Assembly: GCA_016710635.1 (NCBI GenBank)
Contig: JADJVL010000003.1
Location: 248,001-312,000 of the forward strand
Length of the DNA: 64,000 bases
Reading direction: 5' to 3'
From: Holophagaceae bacterium
GTDB lineage: Bacteria; Acidobacteriota; Holophagae; Holophagales; Holophagaceae
The position numbers and the translations under genes are program-made. This document shows positions 24,071 through 36,002 of this stretch, in pieces (the stretch's first letter is position 1; each line of letters starts with the position of its first letter). The notes under the pieces were generated by a model. It was given only the letters and a program-made list of their open reading frames with translations. It did no database searches and had not been told where the DNA came from.

Positions 24071-24493
24071 ATGCCGACGCCTGATTCGCTCCGAACCCCA
24101 ACCCAGCCTTCCGCCCGAAGGCTTTACGGCCTCTACCTCGCCGCCCTCGCGGCCGCGCTCCTCGGCAACCTGCTGATCCGCTTTTCCGCCGAGGCCGGGC
24201 GGCTGCCCGGAGCCGGGCGGGCGGTGCTGGGGATCGCGGCGGCCGCGCCGCTCTTCGCCGCCGCCGGCCTGTTCTGGCGCCTGCTGGCCCGCGACCTCGA
24301 CGAGCTGGTGCAGCGCATCGTCCTCGAAGGCCTCGCCTTCGCCCTCATCGTGTCGGTCCCGTTGACGGCCCTCTACCTCAACCTGCGCGCCGCCGGCGTC
24401 GGGTTGCCCCGGCTGGATCCCCCGGACCTGCTCATGGCCCCGGCAATCCTCGTTGCCCTCGGCATCGCCCTCGCCCAGCGGCGATACCAGTGA
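24071..24493 (+). CDS. Four-helix membrane protein paired with XRE regulator
   Basis: 140 aa with four membrane segments: ~19-38 (LYLAALAAALLGNLLIRF), ~52-71 (VLGIAAAAPLFAAAGLFW), ~85-103 (VLEGLAFALIVSVPLTALYL) and ~117-134. No catalytic motif. GAGGAGG precedes the ATG. It overlaps the HTH gene by ATGA. Small membrane protein plus YozG-like XRE regulator pairs are widespread; the membrane protein's job is unknown. Expression is probably controlled by the tandem palindromes upstream. Confidence 0.7.
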   Translation: MPTPDSLRTPTQPSARRLYGLYLAALAAALLGNLLIRFSAEAGRLPGAGRAVLGIAAAAPLFAAAGLFWRLLARDLDELVQRIVLEGLAFALIVSVPLTALYLNLRAAGVGLPRLDPPDLLMAPAILVALGIALAQRRYQ

Positions 24494-24687
24494 AGAACGC
24501 CCTGCCCCAGCTGCGGGCCGAACACGGGTGGTCCCAGGGAGATCTGGCGGAGCGGCTCGGCGTCTCCCGCCAGACGGTCAACGCCCTGGAGCGGGGGAAG
24601 TACGACCCCAGCCTGCCCCTGGCCTTCCGGATCGCACGGCTCTTCGGCCAGTCGATCGAGCGGATTTTCGCAGCCGAAGAGGACTGA
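24490..24687 (+). CDS. Small XRE-family HTH regulator
   Basis: 65 aa, only the HTH: LRAEHGWSQGDLAERLGVSR then QTVNALERGKYDPSLPLAFR, closing with ARLFGQSIERIFAAEED. This is the YozG/Cro-CI-like short form. Translation is coupled to the membrane gene in front. By analogy it is an autorepressor acting at 24005-24046. Confidence 0.85.
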   Translation: MKNALPQLRAEHGWSQGDLAERLGVSRQTVNALERGKYDPSLPLAFRIARLFGQSIERIFAAEED

Positions 24688-24698
24688 AGGGAATCTTC

Positions 24699-24815
24699 CT
24701 ACCGCTGCTGGGCCTCCACCACCGTCATAGCGGTCAAATGCAGAATGTCGTTCAGGTCCGAATGCCGCTGGAGCACATTCGCCGCCTTGTCCATGCCGCA
24801 GGTGATGGGACCGAT
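24699..24815 (-). repeat. maeB 3'-end repeat, copy A
   Basis: 117 bp aligning without gaps to 30539-30655, the true 3' end of maeB on the same strand. By my count about 18 bases differ, nearly all silent, so the protein text is almost unchanged. The match begins at the stop codon and ends exactly at the fusion point with the receiver (CCGAT). Confidence 0.85.
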
Positions 24816-25082
24816 CCCGATGGAGCCGGAAATCACGATGAAGGGGAGGTCCAGGCCGCTGCCCCGCAGGATGGCCAGCGCCCCCGGGGCGTCGAGGTCG
24901 GGCATGCGGTAGTCCGAAACCAGCACGTCCCAGGCCTGGCCGTCCAGGGACTGGCGTAGCTCTTCGGCGGTGTCCACGCGCCGCCACTGCATCGCGTAGC
25001 CGGCCTCCTCCAGGGAACGGACTACCAGGGCCGCGTCGGCGGGGGAGTCCTCGGCCATGAGGAGGCGCAGGGGGCTGCTCAC
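24699..25082 (-). pseudogene. Truncated response-regulator receiver fused to the MaeB C-terminal tail
   Basis: 127 codons. Residues 1-89 are a receiver domain (LLMAEDSPADAALVVRSLEE; phosphoacceptor Asp57 in VSDYRMPD) that breaks off at VISGSIG, before the conserved Lys. From residue 90 the frame continues without a break as IGPITCGMDKAANVLQRHSD and so on to the stop: the last 38 residues of malic enzyme MaeB, differing from the window's MaeB at only two positions (A for P, M for L). The receiver lacks its last two beta/alpha units and is unlikely to work. It may still be expressed, so it could be labelled CDS; I favour a recombination product. Confidence 0.7.
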
Positions 25083-25223
25083 GGGGCCGCCGGGGCGTGC
25101 GCCCGATCGGAAGCTGCGCGGAGGGGAAGCCTTGCCGAGGCCATCGAGGCATCCTGGGAAGGGGGGACTAGGTCGATCTTCCGGGGGTCCGGGCGGTTGT
25201 CAACGCCCGTGACCGGGTAAGGA

Positions 25224-26870
<1,647 letters not shown>

Positions 26871-26910
26871 GCGTGGCCTCCTGGCAAGTGCGATTCGATA
26901 CCGCCCGGTT

Positions 26911-27972
26911 CTAGGCTGGGGACCACCCGGCCGCCAGGACCCTCGGCCCGGACAGGCAGGCGGCGGCGGACATCGGTTTCCGAACGAGGGCCGGGATCAG
27001 CGCTCCGTAGCGGACATCCTCCTCCGTCGTCGGGGGCTGCCACATTTCCGCCCAGTCTGGCAGCTGGTGGCCCGGCATCGGCCGGCTGATGAAGTAGCCC
27101 TGCGCCTCCTGGCAGCCCATGGCTTTCACCAGGTCCCACTCGGCCCGGTTTTCCACCCCTTCGGCCACACTCTTCAGGCTCAGCTTCCGGGCCAGGTCGA
27201 GGCTGGTTTCGATGATGGAGCGGCTGCGCTCGTCGGAGGGCGCCTCCCTCACGAAGGTCTGGTCCACCTTCAGCTCGGTGAAGGGCATATGGTTGAGCTG
27301 CTGGAGGGAGGAGTAGCCGGTGCCGAAATCGTCGATGGAGAGCTTGAAGCCTTTCAGGCGCAGTCGGGCGAGGACGTTCAGCACGTCGGCCAGCTTGCTC
27401 ATCACGTCCGTTTCGGTGACCTCCAGGGTGATCCGCCGCGGATCACAGTCCTCCTCCAGCACCAGGGCGTGCAGGCGGTCGGCCACCCCGATGTCCTCCA
27501 GGGAGTGCATGGAGACGTTCACCGAAGCGTCCACCTCGAGGCCCCGGTCCGACCACGCCCTCAAGTAGGTGCAGGTCTGCTTGAGGAGCGCCTCGAGCAG
27601 GAGGTCCATGAGCCCTTCCTCTTCCAGCCGGTAGATGAAGTCCTTGGGGACCAGCACGCCCTGGCCGGGCCGGTACCAGCGCACCAGGGTTTCCACGCCG
27701 GTGATCTCCCCCGTGGCCATCGACACCTTGGGCTGGAAGAAGGCGAGGAACTCCCGGTTGGCGAGGCCGTTCCGCAGTTCCTCGGCCGTCGCGACCTCCT
27801 GCACCGCGCCGTCGGCGGGGACCATGGCCAGGGGCGAGGTCTTCGCGAGGTAGTCCTCCAGTTGGCGCGCGGTCACCGGTTTCGAAATGGTGCCCAGCAC
27901 CTGGATCCCGTAGGCCCGGGCCATGGTTTCCACGGTGTGGACGATGGAGGCGTCGACGCCGCTGACGACCAC
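26911..27972 (-). pseudogene. Receiver-EAL phosphodiesterase lacking its N-terminus
   Basis: The first ~45 codons are the last third of a receiver domain (VVSGVDASIVHTVETMARAY; ISKPVTARQLEDYL) without the phosphorylated Asp. A complete EAL domain follows (~70-320): GVETLVRWYRP (ETL variant), VNVSMHSLED, EVTETDV, SIDDFGTGYSSLQQL, LKVDQTFVRE, AEGVENRAEW and QGYFISRPMPGHQ. Such domains hydrolyse cyclic-di-GMP. Upstream of about 27978 the homology stops and an inverted EAL fragment begins. Expression from the GTG at 27972 would give an unregulated EAL protein. Confidence 0.75.
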
Positions 27973-27976
27973 CAGG

Positions 27977-28270
27977 GCCCTGGATCAGATGGGCGCCATG
28001 CCCTTCTCGGAATTGAAGATCGACCAGGCTGCCTTGAAGGAGGCCCAGGAACAGGACCGGAGCCGCACCCTGGTGGAAGTGGCCCTCGAACTCGCCCGCC
28101 GGCTCGATCTGCGGATCGTCGCGGAACGCGTGGAGACGCGTTCGGACTGGGAAGCGGCCGAAGCTTCCGGGTGGGATGAAGCCCAGGGCTTCTTCATCAG
28201 CCGGCCCCTTCCGGGTCACCAGATCCCGGACTGGGCTGCGGCCTGGCGGGCGCAGGGAACGACCTCGTAG
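27977..28270 (+). pseudogene. C-terminal fragment of a second EAL domain
   Basis: Reads ALDQMGAMPFSELKIDQAAL, then ALELARRLDLRIVAERVETR, then GWDEAQGFFISRPLPGHQIP up to TAG at 28268-28270: the last ~95 residues of an EAL protein, opposite in direction to the EAL gene on its left. It starts at the motif just after DDFGTGYSSL, so the catalytic front half is missing. It is similar but not identical to the neighbouring EAL (SRPMPGHQLPDW versus SRPLPGHQIPDW), so it is a paralogue. The break lies on the palindrome AGGGCCCT (27974-27981). Confidence 0.8.
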
Positions 28271-28350
28271 GGCAACCGGAAATCCCTGCGCTCACCGCCG
28301 ATTGCATCGGGCCTGGCTGGGCTTTCGCCCTCGCCTGGCCCCGGGGAGCT

Positions 28351-28632
28351 TTACGGAACGATGACCACCCTGCAGGCGGACCGGTTCCGCTCGCCCACCG
28401 CCGTCAGGCAGTAGGTTCCCGAAGGCACGCGGACCATGCCGGCGGTGGGCAGATCGCCGGCGGTGCCCGGGGAGACCGTCACCGAGTAAGCGTTCCGGGA
28501 GATCCAGATGATGCCGCCGGGCACGGTGAAGGCGAGCAGGCTGGGGGTCTTGGGCTGCGACCAGAAGGGAGTCTGGGCGGGCACGGCCGAGGCGATGAGG
28601 GCCGCAGGGAAGAGAATCGCGAACTTGTTCAT
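28351..28632 (-). CDS. Small secreted protein, unknown
   Basis: 93 aa. AAGGAGG stands 8 bases before the ATG at 28632, a strong ribosome site. The N-terminus MNKFAILFPAALIASAVPAQ is a clear signal peptide. The mature part (~73 aa) is a beta-rich sequence with two Cys (TYCLTAVGERNRSACRVVIV), which could form a disulfide. No family recognised. It is the only gene in the 24.7-30.5 kb patch that looks intact. Confidence 0.65.
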   Translation of the reverse strand: MNKFAILFPAALIASAVPAQTPFWSQPKTPSLLAFTVPGGIIWISRNAYSVTVSPGTAGDLPTAGMVRVPSGTYCLTAVGERNRSACRVVIVP

Positions 28633-28978
28633 AAATCCTCCTTGAAGGTGCCCCAAGGCTTCGCCTTGTCCCGCGGGTTCCGGTTCCGGAGCCTGTGGGG
28701 TGATCGGCCACGTCTCGGATCCGACCTGTTCGGATCGTGGGCTTGATGGTGGGTGGAACCTTTCACGCCGGTTCCGCTCTTCTTCAAGCATCGGGGATGC
28801 CAACCGCTGGATCTCTCACGGCCTTCAAGGCAAGCGCAACCAAAGATTCATTTGCATCTCGGCGTCCCGGATTCCGGCCCCGGGACGGAAGTCCGATTCC
28901 ACGATGGCGTCCATTTCCTGGACGCCTTCCACATTTTGGATCCACGGGCTGGGAATCCGGACCGCGGGGCGAGCGCCC
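28633..28978. other. Gap between secreted-protein gene and activator remnant
   Basis: 346 bases with no gene I can support. It should contain the promoter of the small secreted gene (minus strand), but I could not place convincing -35/-10 boxes. Confidence 0.3.
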
Positions 28979-29918
28979 TCAGCGGTCCTCGGATTTCCGG
29001 AGCCGGTTGAGCAGCAGCTGCTGGGGCATGTCGAGGCGGCGCGCCGCATCCTCGATCCTTCCGCCCTCCTCCTCCAGCACCCGCCGGATGTGCAGCCTCT
29101 CGATCTCCGCCAGCTCGATCCGCGTGCCGTAGTTGGGCGTGGCTTCCGAGGAGGAGGCACCGAGCTGGAGGTCCCCGGCCCGGATTTCGGCCCCCGGGCA
29201 GTGGAGCACCGCGCGTTCGATGACGTTCCGGAGCTCCCGCAGATTCCCGTGCCAGCGGTGGCTGCCCATTTCGTGGAGGGCCTCCTCCGTGAGGGCAAGC
29301 CCGGGCCTTCCGGCCTCGCGTCCGATCGCCTCCAGGAACGCCTCCGCCAGCAGGGGGATGTCGTCCACTCTTTTCCGGAGCGGGGGAACGTTCAGGACGA
29401 TGGTGTTGAAGCGGAGGTAGAGATCGCATCGGAGGCGACCCCAGCGCAGGTCCACATCCAGGTGCTGGTGAGTGGCGGCGATCAAGCGCACATCCACCCG
29501 CTGGTCCTGGTCCTCCCCCGCCCGGCTGTGCTGCTTGGCTTCCAGGGTCGTGAGGAGCCTTTCCTGGAGGCCCGGATCCATGTCGCCGATGCCCTCCAGG
29601 AAAAGGGTCCCCGTGGGCCGCCGCGACCAGTCCCGTACGGCCGGCGGATCCAGGCGCGCCTGCCGCCGGCGCGCCAAACAGTTCCGCTTCCAGGAAGGCG
29701 GCCTGGTGACCGAGGCAGTTCAAACCGGCCATGGGCTGGCCTGACCGGCGCCCCATCCTGTGCAGCCACCGCGCCAGGGCACCCTTGCCCGATCCGGCCT
29801 CCCCCAGGAGCAATACCGGCGCATCAACATGCAGGGCCTTCTCGGCCTCTTGCCTCAGCCTTCGCATGAGGGGGCTGGGACCGAGGAAGGGGTGGTTGGG
29901 ATCCGCCAGTGGCGGCAC
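28979..29918 (-). pseudogene. Sigma-54-type AAA+ activator, frameshifted, no GAFTGA
   Basis: Starts at the AAA+ domain: PFLGPSPLMRRLRQEAEKAL, Walker A in LLLGEAGSGKGALA, then EAELFGAPAAGA. There the frame must change for the text to continue as RLDPPAVRDWSRRPTGTLFL, EGIGDM (Walker B region), NVPPLRKRVDDIPLLAEAFL and the C-terminal Fis-type HTH (IEDAARRLDMPQQLLLNRLR). The break is at the GC tract 29653-29660 and fits loss of two bases. Even when joined, the sigma-54-contacting GAFTGA loop is absent (GAPAAGA stands there), so it could not open sigma-54 promoters. No N-terminal sensor domain. Confidence 0.75.
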
Positions 29919-30256
29919 GTCGAGCTCCCCACGCCCACCCCCAGTATCCGTATGCTCAATGGGGAAAAACTTCCCCAGCTAGGAAGCAGCCTGCAAGTCC
30001 CGTTCCAAGGGCTGGCGGTTCGGTCGAGCCCCTGGCAAGGACCGGAATCCCTTGTGGGTGGAGGCTCCATCACCTCCCCAATGAAGTCGTTTTCCGACCC
30101 GCGGGAACCCCCGGAACGTGCAGCTCTGTTGAAAACCGTGCAGCGGATAAGGATGGTCAGCCTGAACGGGCTGGAGCGCCGCGCCGGGCGGGATCCACGG
30201 AGGGGAGGCTTCGGGGGGGACGATGCGGATCATCAACCCAGCGGGCTCACGGAGTG

Positions 30257-30291
30257 GATCTGGATTCTGGACGGTGTCCAGAATCCAGATC
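30257..30291. repeat. Perfect 16-bp inverted repeat
   Basis: GATCTGGATTCTGGAC (30257-30272), GGT loop, GTCCAGAATCCAGATC (30276-30291). The match is perfect. There is no T-run after it on either strand, so a simple terminator is less likely than a protein-binding or recombination site, or a hairpin element. Confidence 0.7.
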
Positions 30292-30333
30292 AAATCCCGC
30301 AGCTCCTGCCCTGCCGGCGGGGCCGCCGCCCGC

Positions 30334-30382
30334 CTACCGCTGCTGCGCCTCCACCACCGTCAGCGCCCTGAGGTGCAGGATG
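30334..30382 (-). repeat. maeB 3'-end repeat, copy B (partial)
   Basis: 49 bases starting at the stop codon match 30539-30587 with only two differences, then diverge after AGGATG. It is much closer to the real maeB end than copy A is, and it lies 205 bases from it in the same direction. Confidence 0.85.
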
Positions 30383-30538
30383 ACGGGGCCCCCGCCGCGA
30401 TCGAGCGCAGCGAGGAGCGGGAGGACAGGACTCCCGCCGATCGGACGCTTCACGTCCTCCCGATCGCTTCGCTCTTGGAGGCGGGAACCCTTGTCCTGTC
30501 CGATCGGGGGGTGGTCGGCGAAGCCGTCCTGATTGACC

Positions 30539-32791
<2,253 letters not shown>

Positions 32792-32846
32792 GGGACCTTC
32801 CTTGAAGAGCGCGCCGGCGGGTTCCGCCGGCGCAACGGGAACGGAA

Positions 32847-33779
32847 TCAGGCCTCGAGCCTTTCCAGGGCGTCGCGCTGCTCGCGCTGGGCCCGCTGGGT
32901 GCTCCAGAAGCCCCACCAGGCGCCGGCCATGCCGGTGCAGGTGCCGACGCCGATGAGCAGGGCGAGGCTCGGCAGGGAGAAGAAGCCCAGGCGGGCCAGC
33001 TCCACCAGCAGGGGCGAGATGGCGCCGGCGCCCTTGGCGATGCCCAGCCAGAAGCCGAGCAGGCCGAGGATGGCGAGGCCGCTCCCCAGGATGCCCAGCA
33101 GGCCGCCCTCGATGACGAGGGGCGTGCGGATGAAGCCTTCGCTGGCGCCCACGAGGCGCATGATGGCGATCTCCTCCTCCCGGGCGAGGATGCTCATGCG
33201 GATCACATTGCCGGTGGAAAAGCCCGCGGCGACCAGGAGCAGCAGGCCGAGGGTGCCGAAGGCGCTGCGCATCCACGAGGCCGCCCGCTGCATGGACATG
33301 AGGCGCTCGTGGTCCACGAGCACGTCCCCCACGCCCTCCAGGGACTTGAGGCTTTCGCCGACCTCCAGGGCCCGGCCCGCTTTCGAGAGGTTGGCGTTCA
33401 GCGTCAGCTCCAGGAACTCGGGCATGGTCTCGCGGCCCAGGCTTTCCAGCATAAGGCCGGCCTCCCGGGTGGTTTCGTTGAGGCGGCGCGTAGCCTCCTG
33501 GGACGTGATCCGGGTCACCTGGGTGAAGCGCGGATCCCGCCGCAGCCGCGCATCCAGGTCGTCGAGGGAGGCGCCCTCCGCGGACCACACGGTGATGCGG
33601 GCGAGGCCCTCCAGCCGGCCGACGGCCCGTTCCAGGCTCTCCAGCATGAGCAGCCCGCCCCCCGCCAGCAGGAGGCCCGAGGCGAGGGTGATGATGGCCA
33701 GCAGATGCTGGCCCCGGTGGCGGAACAGGTCCTTGGCCGCGTCCCGGAGCAGGACCGCGAGCAGCCGCAGACGAAGCAT
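32847..33779 (-). CDS. ftsX: FtsX-like cell-division permease
   Basis: 310 aa. One TM helix near the start (HLLAIITLASGLLLAGGGLL), a ~130-residue extracytoplasmic domain (VTRITSQEATRRLNETTREA), then three helices (TLGLLLLVAAGFSTGNVIRM; GGLLGILGSGLAILGLLGFW; FSLPSLALLIGVGTCTG) with REEEIAIMRLVGASEGFIRT between, which is the FtsX signature. FtsX with the ATPase FtsE controls septal peptidoglycan hydrolases; no ftsE is adjacent, which is unusual. Its ATG shares one base with the stop of the lipoprotein gene before it (TGATG), so translation is coupled. Confidence 0.8.
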   Translation of the reverse strand: MLRLRLLAVLLRDAAKDLFRHRGQHLLAIITLASGLLLAGGGLLMLESLERAVGRLEGLARITVWSAEGASLDDLDARLRRDPRFTQVTRITSQEATRRLNETTREAGLMLESLGRETMPEFLELTLNANLSKAGRALEVGESLKSLEGVGDVLVDHERLMSMQRAASWMRSAFGTLGLLLLVAAGFSTGNVIRMSILAREEEIAIMRLVGASEGFIRTPLVIEGGLLGILGSGLAILGLLGFWLGIAKGAGAISPLLVELARLGFFSLPSLALLIGVGTCTGMAGAWWGFWSTQRAQREQRDALERLEA

Positions 33780-34912
33780 CAGGCGCTCCCGTCCAGGGCG
33801 ATCCCCTTCAGCTTCACGCCGGTGCCGAGGGTGAAGGTCTTGACCGTGGAGCCGGTCTGGGAGGGGTTCTTGAAAATGCGCAGGAAGTTCGTCGGGGCCT
33901 CGCTGGTGGTGGCGTCGAGGGCCACGAGCCAGTCCTTATTGCCCGGATGGGCGAGGACGCGGAGGTTGTTGAGGGCGGCGGTGCCCAGGGTGCCCTTGTC
34001 TGGCGCCTGGTTCGGGTTGGAGCCGAACTGACCGAAGGTGAAGACGTTGATGGGGGCTTCCGCCGAGGCGGCGTCCTGGTTGTGCCGGGCGAAGTAGAGG
34101 CGGTTGTTGCTGGTGTCGAGGGCCAGGGAACCGTAGATGCCCAGCTTGGCGTTGCCGCCGATGAGGACGTTCGTGGCGGTGAAGCCGTTGGCGCCGCCGC
34201 TGCGCAGCCGCGCGCCATTGTAGATCTCCGTGGAGAACTGGACCTGGCTGCCGTCCTTGAAGAAGGCGAAGAGCGCGCCGCCGCCGGCGGCGAGGCCCGT
34301 GCCGCCCTTGTCGCCCTGGACGCTGAGCTTGGACGCGGTGCTCACCACCGCGCCGTCGTTGTAGAACTGGGCCCCGGCGACCGCCCACACCCGGGCTTCG
34401 GTGTCATTGGTCTCCATGACGTAGAGGGTGCCCGAGACGGGATCCAGGGCGGACTGGCTGAACTTGCCGCCGCTGAGGCGGTCGCCGCTGTTGCCCAGGG
34501 TGAAGTGGATGGCCTCCGTGCTGGGGATCGCGCCGGTCTGCTGCCGGATGCGGTCCACGCGCACCACGTCGCCGCCCTCGCCCACCAGCCAGAGCCGGTT
34601 CCCGCTGGAATCCATCGCCAGGCCGCCCCAGGCGAGGTTCTTCACCTTGGCGAACTGGTCGCTGGAGATGGTGCGGGTGGTGGCCGTGACCGCGTCCGCG
34701 TCGTAGAGGGTGGACACGTTGTCCCAGATGAGCACGCGGTTCGTGGCCGCGTCCGCCGTGTCGAAGGCGTAGAGGGTGGTGCCGGCGGTGGCGCCCCCGC
34801 CGGCGCCGGCGGGATCCACGCAGCCGAGGGACAGGCAGCCCAGGAAAAGGCTCGCGAGGAGCGGCAGGGCGAGGCTGACCCCCGACCAGCGGAGGAGGCG
34901 GTTGAAGCGCAT
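33779..34912 (-). CDS. Lipoprotein with beta-propeller-like repeats
   Basis: 377 aa. Signal sequence MRFNRLLRWSGVSLALPLLA with lipobox LSLGC near residue 31. The rest is made of repeated strand blocks with Asp/Gly turns: LAMDSSGNRLWLVGEGGDVV, SALDPVSGTLYVMETND, ALDTSNNRLYFARHNQDAA and WLVALDATTSEAPTN, like an NHL or YVTN propeller. No enzyme motif. ATG at 34912 is preferred over a TTG two codons upstream. Coupled to the FtsX-like gene, so an envelope role near the septum is possible. Confidence 0.65.
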   Translation of the reverse strand: MRFNRLLRWSGVSLALPLLASLFLGCLSLGCVDPAGAGGGATAGTTLYAFDTADAATNRVLIWDNVSTLYDADAVTATTRTISSDQFAKVKNLAWGGLAMDSSGNRLWLVGEGGDVVRVDRIRQQTGAIPSTEAIHFTLGNSGDRLSGGKFSQSALDPVSGTLYVMETNDTEARVWAVAGAQFYNDGAVVSTASKLSVQGDKGGTGLAAGGGALFAFFKDGSQVQFSTEIYNGARLRSGGANGFTATNVLIGGNAKLGIYGSLALDTSNNRLYFARHNQDAASAEAPINVFTFGQFGSNPNQAPDKGTLGTAALNNLRVLAHPGNKDWLVALDATTSEAPTNFLRIFKNPSQTGSTVKTFTLGTGVKLKGIALDGSA

Positions 34913-34937
34913 GGTCAACTCCGTGGGACGCTCCTGC

Positions 34938-35870
34938 CTACTTGGCGAAGAGGGCCTTCAGTTGTGCGTTGAGGGTCTTCACGAGTTCCGCGTCCACGCC
35001 CGCGTCCACCGCGGCCTTGGAAATGGAGAGGGCCAGCTGCTTCACGGCCTCCGGACCTTCGCCGTTGATGATGCCCTGGGTGGACCGGCCCTGGAGCCGG
35101 TTGATCATCTCGTGGTGCTCGAAGGGGAGGACGGTCTTGGAGGTCTGGGAGATGCGCTGGGTGAAGGCCGTGAGCTTGGCCAGCATCAGCGGATCCAGGG
35201 TGACCTTGGGGGGCGGGGCCGGTGCGTCTTCCGCCACGGGGAAGCCGGCGGCGGCGGGGACCGGCGCGGGGGCCGGCGCCGGGGCGGGCGCCGCGGGCAG
35301 TTCCACCGCGGGCTTGCGGCCGCTGCGCACGCCCTTGAGGGCGATGTGGCCGGCCATGGCAAGGCCGTAGAGGTCCTTCGCCACGTTCAGCACGGGCTTC
35401 TGGAGCACTTCGCTGAGCTCCAGCACGGTGTAGTACCCGGTGGTCAGCTCGAGGAGCTTCGCCTCCCTGGGATTGACGCCCGCCGGGGTCTCGCCCGGCA
35501 GCAGGTTCGAGACGGGGTAGAGGTCCACGGAGGAGATCTTCTGGCTGATGACCCGCCACTCGTCCATCCGCCGGCCCATCTCCATGAGGATCGAGGCGTT
35601 CGGCTTCTGGATGGTGGGCGCGACGCTCACCTCGCCCTCCTCGAAGCTGTAGCTGCCATCGAGCCAGAGGGCCACTTCGTAGAAGGCCTCGAGCCCCTCC
35701 GCCGCGGCGCTCACCGCGTGGATGATGCGGCCGTCCTTGAGGTAGATCTTGGTCCGCTTGTTCTCCTCCACCACGTTGAAGCAGCCCGACTTCCCGCCCT
35801 GGCTGACGAGCTGGATGATGTCGGGCAGCGGCGCCTCGCGCATGGAGCCTTGAATGAGACCCTGTGACAT
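34938..35870 (-). CDS. DUF4388 (PatA-like) signalling protein
   Basis: 310 aa. The N-terminal DUF4388 domain (~1-100) reads QGSMREAPLPDIIQLVSQGG, then KSGCFNVVEENKRTKIYLKD and RIIHAVSAAAEGLEAFYEVA. A middle helical domain has EAKLLELTTGYYTVLELSEV (winged-helix-like), then an A/P linker (~210-240) and a C-terminal helical part. DUF4388 occurs in gliding and type-IV-pilus regulators of delta-proteobacteria, acidobacteria and cyanobacteria (PatA). The Met at 35870 has AGGA upstream. First gene of the minus-strand run toward maeB. Confidence 0.8.
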   Translation of the reverse strand: MSQGLIQGSMREAPLPDIIQLVSQGGKSGCFNVVEENKRTKIYLKDGRIIHAVSAAAEGLEAFYEVALWLDGSYSFEEGEVSVAPTIQKPNASILMEMGRRMDEWRVISQKISSVDLYPVSNLLPGETPAGVNPREAKLLELTTGYYTVLELSEVLQKPVLNVAKDLYGLAMAGHIALKGVRSGRKPAVELPAAPAPAPAPAPVPAAAGFPVAEDAPAPPPKVTLDPLMLAKLTAFTQRISQTSKTVLPFEHHEMINRLQGRSTQGIINGEGPEAVKQLALSISKAAVDAGVDAELVKTLNAQLKALFAK

Positions 35871-36002
35871 GGGGGTTCCTTCTCGTTGCCGTCCGATATG
35901 GTTGAAGCCGCAGGGTACCATGACCGGCCTGTGACGAATGGGGTTCCCCGCGCCCTAGCCAAGCGCGGCCCCTTTCGGGATGCTGGAGGCACAGGAGCCG
36001 CC

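Larger units (their letters stand above)
29919..30538. other. Repeat-bearing gap downstream of maeB
   Basis: About 620 bases without a supportable gene. It contains the 35-base palindrome at 30257-30291, the partial maeB tail copy B at 30334-30382, and from about 30396 to 30508 a nest of inverted segments (for example GGACAGGAC near 30423 against GTCCTGTCC near 30493, and GATCGAGCGCAGCGAG near 30399 against GATCGCTTCGCTC near 30462). Confidence 0.5.
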
